From NCBI GenBank assembly GCA_964400165.1, contig CAYNSX010000031.1, positions 1 through 31,907 on the forward strand: a stretch of DNA of 31,907 nucleotides, read 5' to 3'. The stretch is from CAYNSX01 sp964400165 (GTDB taxonomy: Bacteria > Armatimonadota > Hebobacteria > CAYNSX01). This document shows, piece by piece, positions 29,849-31,907 of this stretch. The notes beneath the pieces were generated by a model. That model did no database searches. It saw only the letters and a list, made by a program, of their open reading frames with translations, and was not told where the DNA came from. Within the stretch, counting starts at the first letter, position 1. Every line of letters starts with the position of its first letter. Position numbers and translations under genes: made by a program.

Positions 29849-31904
29849 CGTCTCGCTCTCCTTCCCGCTTGGGCGCCAGGTCGGCGTGACCGCCGACGCG
29901 CAGGACGCGATGCGCCAGCCGCGACGGCCCGGCCTTGCCGAGCCGCTGGAAAAACTGCCGCGCCTGCGTGCGCTGCGCATCGTCCTCGACATCGAGCATC
30001 TTCAGGTTCCGCTGCACGACGCCATATTGCTCGATGGTCTTGAGCGCCAGTTCCTTCGCGTACTTGTCCTCGCTCTCGACGGCGGCGAGCAGGGCCTTCT
30101 CGCCTGCGAGACCGAGTTTCGACAGCGCCCGGGCCGCGTTCGTGCGCACCGTCCAGTCCTTGTCGGCGAGCGCCCGGCCGAGCACCTCCGCCGTTTCCGG
30201 CAGCCGCAGGTAACTGAAGGTGCGGCAGATCTGGCTGCGGACCAGCGGCGTCCCGTCCTGCACGCGCTTCGTCAGTTCGGCGATGAACTCGGTGCCGTTG
30301 TCGCGGCCGATGTTGCGCAGCGCCACCAACTGCTTTTCGGCATCCGATGAGGCCAGCGCCCGCCGGATTTCGTCGGAGAGCGCGGCGCGCTCGGCCGAGG
30401 TCGCCCGCAGCGGGAAGCCGGCCGCCGGGAACGCCTCGCGCCCCATCGCCTGCGAGACGAACACGCGGCGGGCGAGTTCCGGCTGGGCCGGGAATTCGTG
30501 CGCGGTCTTGTCCCAGACGGGCTGGCGTCCGGTCACCACCATCCGCAGCGCCTGGCCGAGCGCCCGGAAGGTGGCGACGAAGTTGATCAGGTTCGTCCAG
30601 ATGGACCGCGGGATGGAGAGCACCGCCTGCCAGCCGCCGTAGACGCGGCTGACCGCAATCAGCCGTTGCAAAATGCGCCCGGCCATCAGGATGGTGGCGA
30701 CGACCACCAGCCGCCACAGGATCGTGCCCTCTTCGATGAGCACGGGCAGGTTCTGATTGAAGAAGCGGCGCTGGATCTCGTACCAGATGAAGTACGCGAA
30801 GACTAGGTAACCGAGGAACGACACCAGGTTGGTCAGCAGAATCTTACGGTCGTGGGCCAGGTTGTAGCGCACCGCGAAGTTGCCCGGCCAGCCCGCGATC
30901 GCCCACGATTGCAGCGCGATGCCCAGGTTCCAGCGGGTCTTCTGCCGCACGGCGCGCCCGAACACGCGCGGGAACATCGAGCGCGTGGCGATCCACTCCA
31001 TCCGCTCGTGCGGGCCCTGCTCCGGGTGTTGCGGCTCGGGCATGGGCAGCCGCATCCGCTGCGAGACGAACGCCGCGGTCAGCCCGCGCAGCCGGACGCG
31101 CAGGCCGAGTTCGTAGTCTTCGGTCAGCATCCGCTCGTTGAAGACTTCCATCGCCCCCTGCAGGCCGACCAGTTCGAACGCCCGCCGCGAGAACGCGGCG
31201 CCGACGCCGGCGCAGGGCACGAAGCCGCCGCTCGTCTCGCGCACCAGCAAGTCCTTGGTGTGGTTCTCGGCGAACTCGTCCGCGTAGGTCCAATAGGTGA
31301 AGTAGCGCGACGGCACCGGCGCCGGGAAGACGGGCAACTGCACCATATCCTTACGCGGGACCAGGTAGTTATAGAGCAGCATCGAGTACGGATGGATGAT
31401 GTCTTCGGCGTCATGCGTGACGATGATGGCGAACCGATTGTCATCGCCCACTTCGGTCAGCCGCATCGCGTTGTAAATGTGGTTGAGGCAGTCGGCCTTG
31501 GTCGACGGCCCGTCCACCGGCACGACGACGCGGTGTACCTGCGGGAACTGCTTGGCGGCAATGTCCACTTCGCGCTGCGTGTCGGGGTCGTTCTGATAGG
31601 TGCCGACGAAGAGGTCGTAGTTCCGGTAGCGCAGCGTGTTGCAGGCATTGCGCAGCATTTGCAGGATGACATCCGACTCCTGCCAGGCGGGAATGAGGAC
31701 GGCGACGCGCTGCTGCTCGACGGATTCGAGCTTCGCCAGCGTCAGTTTCGGCCAGGAGCGCACTTTGCCGAGGCGGAGCAGCCAGCGCACCCAATACCAC
31801 AGGTCGTAGAGGAAGTCGTCGAGGCCGCTCAAGGTGAACACCGTCGCCACGATGTAGGCGAAGACGAGGAAGATCAGACTCGTCACCGCTTGTTCAACAC
31901 TCAT
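29841..31904 (-). CDS. NfrB-like membrane glycosyltransferase with C-terminal HEAT repeats
   Basis: 687 residues, complete; the ATG is 3 nt from the window edge. An N-terminal membrane helix with LSGLDDFLYDLWYWVR and the GT2 domain closely follow E. coli NfrB: VAVLIPAWQES, FVGTYQNDPDTQREVD, STKADCLN, THDAEDII (Asp pair 165/168), NYLVPRKDMVQLPVFP, PCAGVGAAFSRRA, TEDYELG (261-267) and QKTRWNLGI with the QxxRW-type motif. Several membrane helices follow (about 357-450), then WDKTAHEFP, also as in NfrB. NfrB ends in a cyclic-di-GMP-binding MshEN domain. Here residues about 505-635 are instead HEAT/PBS-type helical repeats (LVALRNIGRDNGTEFIAEL, VRSQICRTFSYLRLPETAEV, VRTNAARALSKLGLAGEKAL). Likely an inner-membrane glycan polymerase. 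Confidence 0.88.
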   Translation of the reverse strand: MSVEQAVTSLIFLVFAYIVATVFTLSGLDDFLYDLWYWVRWLLRLGKVRSWPKLTLAKLESVEQQRVAVLIPAWQESDVILQMLRNACNTLRYRNYDLFVGTYQNDPDTQREVDIAAKQFPQVHRVVVPVDGPSTKADCLNHIYNAMRLTEVGDDNRFAIIVTHDAEDIIHPYSMLLYNYLVPRKDMVQLPVFPAPVPSRYFTYWTYADEFAENHTKDLLVRETSGGFVPCAGVGAAFSRRAFELVGLQGAMEVFNERMLTEDYELGLRVRLRGLTAAFVSQRMRLPMPEPQHPEQGPHERMEWIATRSMFPRVFGRAVRQKTRWNLGIALQSWAIAGWPGNFAVRYNLAHDRKILLTNLVSFLGYLVFAYFIWYEIQRRFFNQNLPVLIEEGTILWRLVVVATILMAGRILQRLIAVSRVYGGWQAVLSIPRSIWTNLINFVATFRALGQALRMVVTGRQPVWDKTAHEFPAQPELARRVFVSQAMGREAFPAAGFPLRATSAERAALSDEIRRALASSDAEKQLVALRNIGRDNGTEFIAELTKRVQDGTPLVRSQICRTFSYLRLPETAEVLGRALADKDWTVRTNAARALSKLGLAGEKALLAAVESEDKYAKELALKTIEQYGVVQRNLKMLDVEDDAQRTQARQFFQRLGKAGPSRLAHRVLRVGGHADLAPKREGERDDD

Positions 31905-31907
31905 GCG

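Overview
The window is about 31.9 kb of G+C-rich bacterial chromosome (roughly two thirds G+C by eye). Every gene I can support is on the minus strand, so transcription runs from high to low coordinates. The gene set is core housekeeping with one small scar of mobile DNA. The order sepF-yggT-(glycosyltransferase)-ileS-dksA-like-lspA-lgt-rluD resembles Gram-positive and other Terrabacteria division/lipoprotein clusters. S12 also carries a Firmicutes-style internal insertion. The NfrA/NfrB-like pair at the right end and the signal-peptide proteins suggest two membranes. Armatimonadota or a similar diderm Terrabacteria lineage is my best guess, from gene order and protein features only.

Right part (32-28 kb): a large membrane glycosyltransferase like E. 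coli NfrB but ending in HEAT-type repeats, then a secreted TPR/beta-rich protein placed like NfrA. Next comes a 468-bp gene-free stretch holding a palindrome-rich element bounded by 25-bp inverted repeats. Then follow sepF and, after a strong hairpin, yggT.

Middle (27.4-18 kb): a GT2 sugar transferase, ileS, a TraR/DksA-type zinc-finger protein with a Lys/Pro/Ala-rich tail, lspA, lgt, an RluA-family pseudouridine synthase, gcvH, a secreted PDZ protein and a CvpA-CAP fusion. Most neighbours overlap or nearly touch, so this looks like one long operon. lspA and lgt act together in lipoprotein maturation; sepF and yggT relate to division.

Scar (18.0-16.7 kb): the C-terminal remnant of an IS1-like transposase, an F420-reductase-like oxidoreductase gene with its own strong ribosome site, and an HAD phosphatase gene whose front end is a truncated second copy of its own tail.

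Then (16-12.2 kb): a SpoIID/LytB-type secreted protein, anmK (anhydromuramic acid recycling) and a rhomboid protease with a helical-repeat tail, all closely packed.

Left part (12.2-0 kb): a good sigma70-type promoter, then rpoB-rpoC-rpsL-rpsG-fusA-tuf (tuf cut by the window edge). Both RNA polymerase large subunits carry extra zinc-ribbon modules, and S12 has Arg at the classical streptomycin-resistance lysine.

Across the whole window the tetranucleotide ACGT is almost absent (five sites counted by hand, about 97 expected from composition), and two of the five lie in the scar region.
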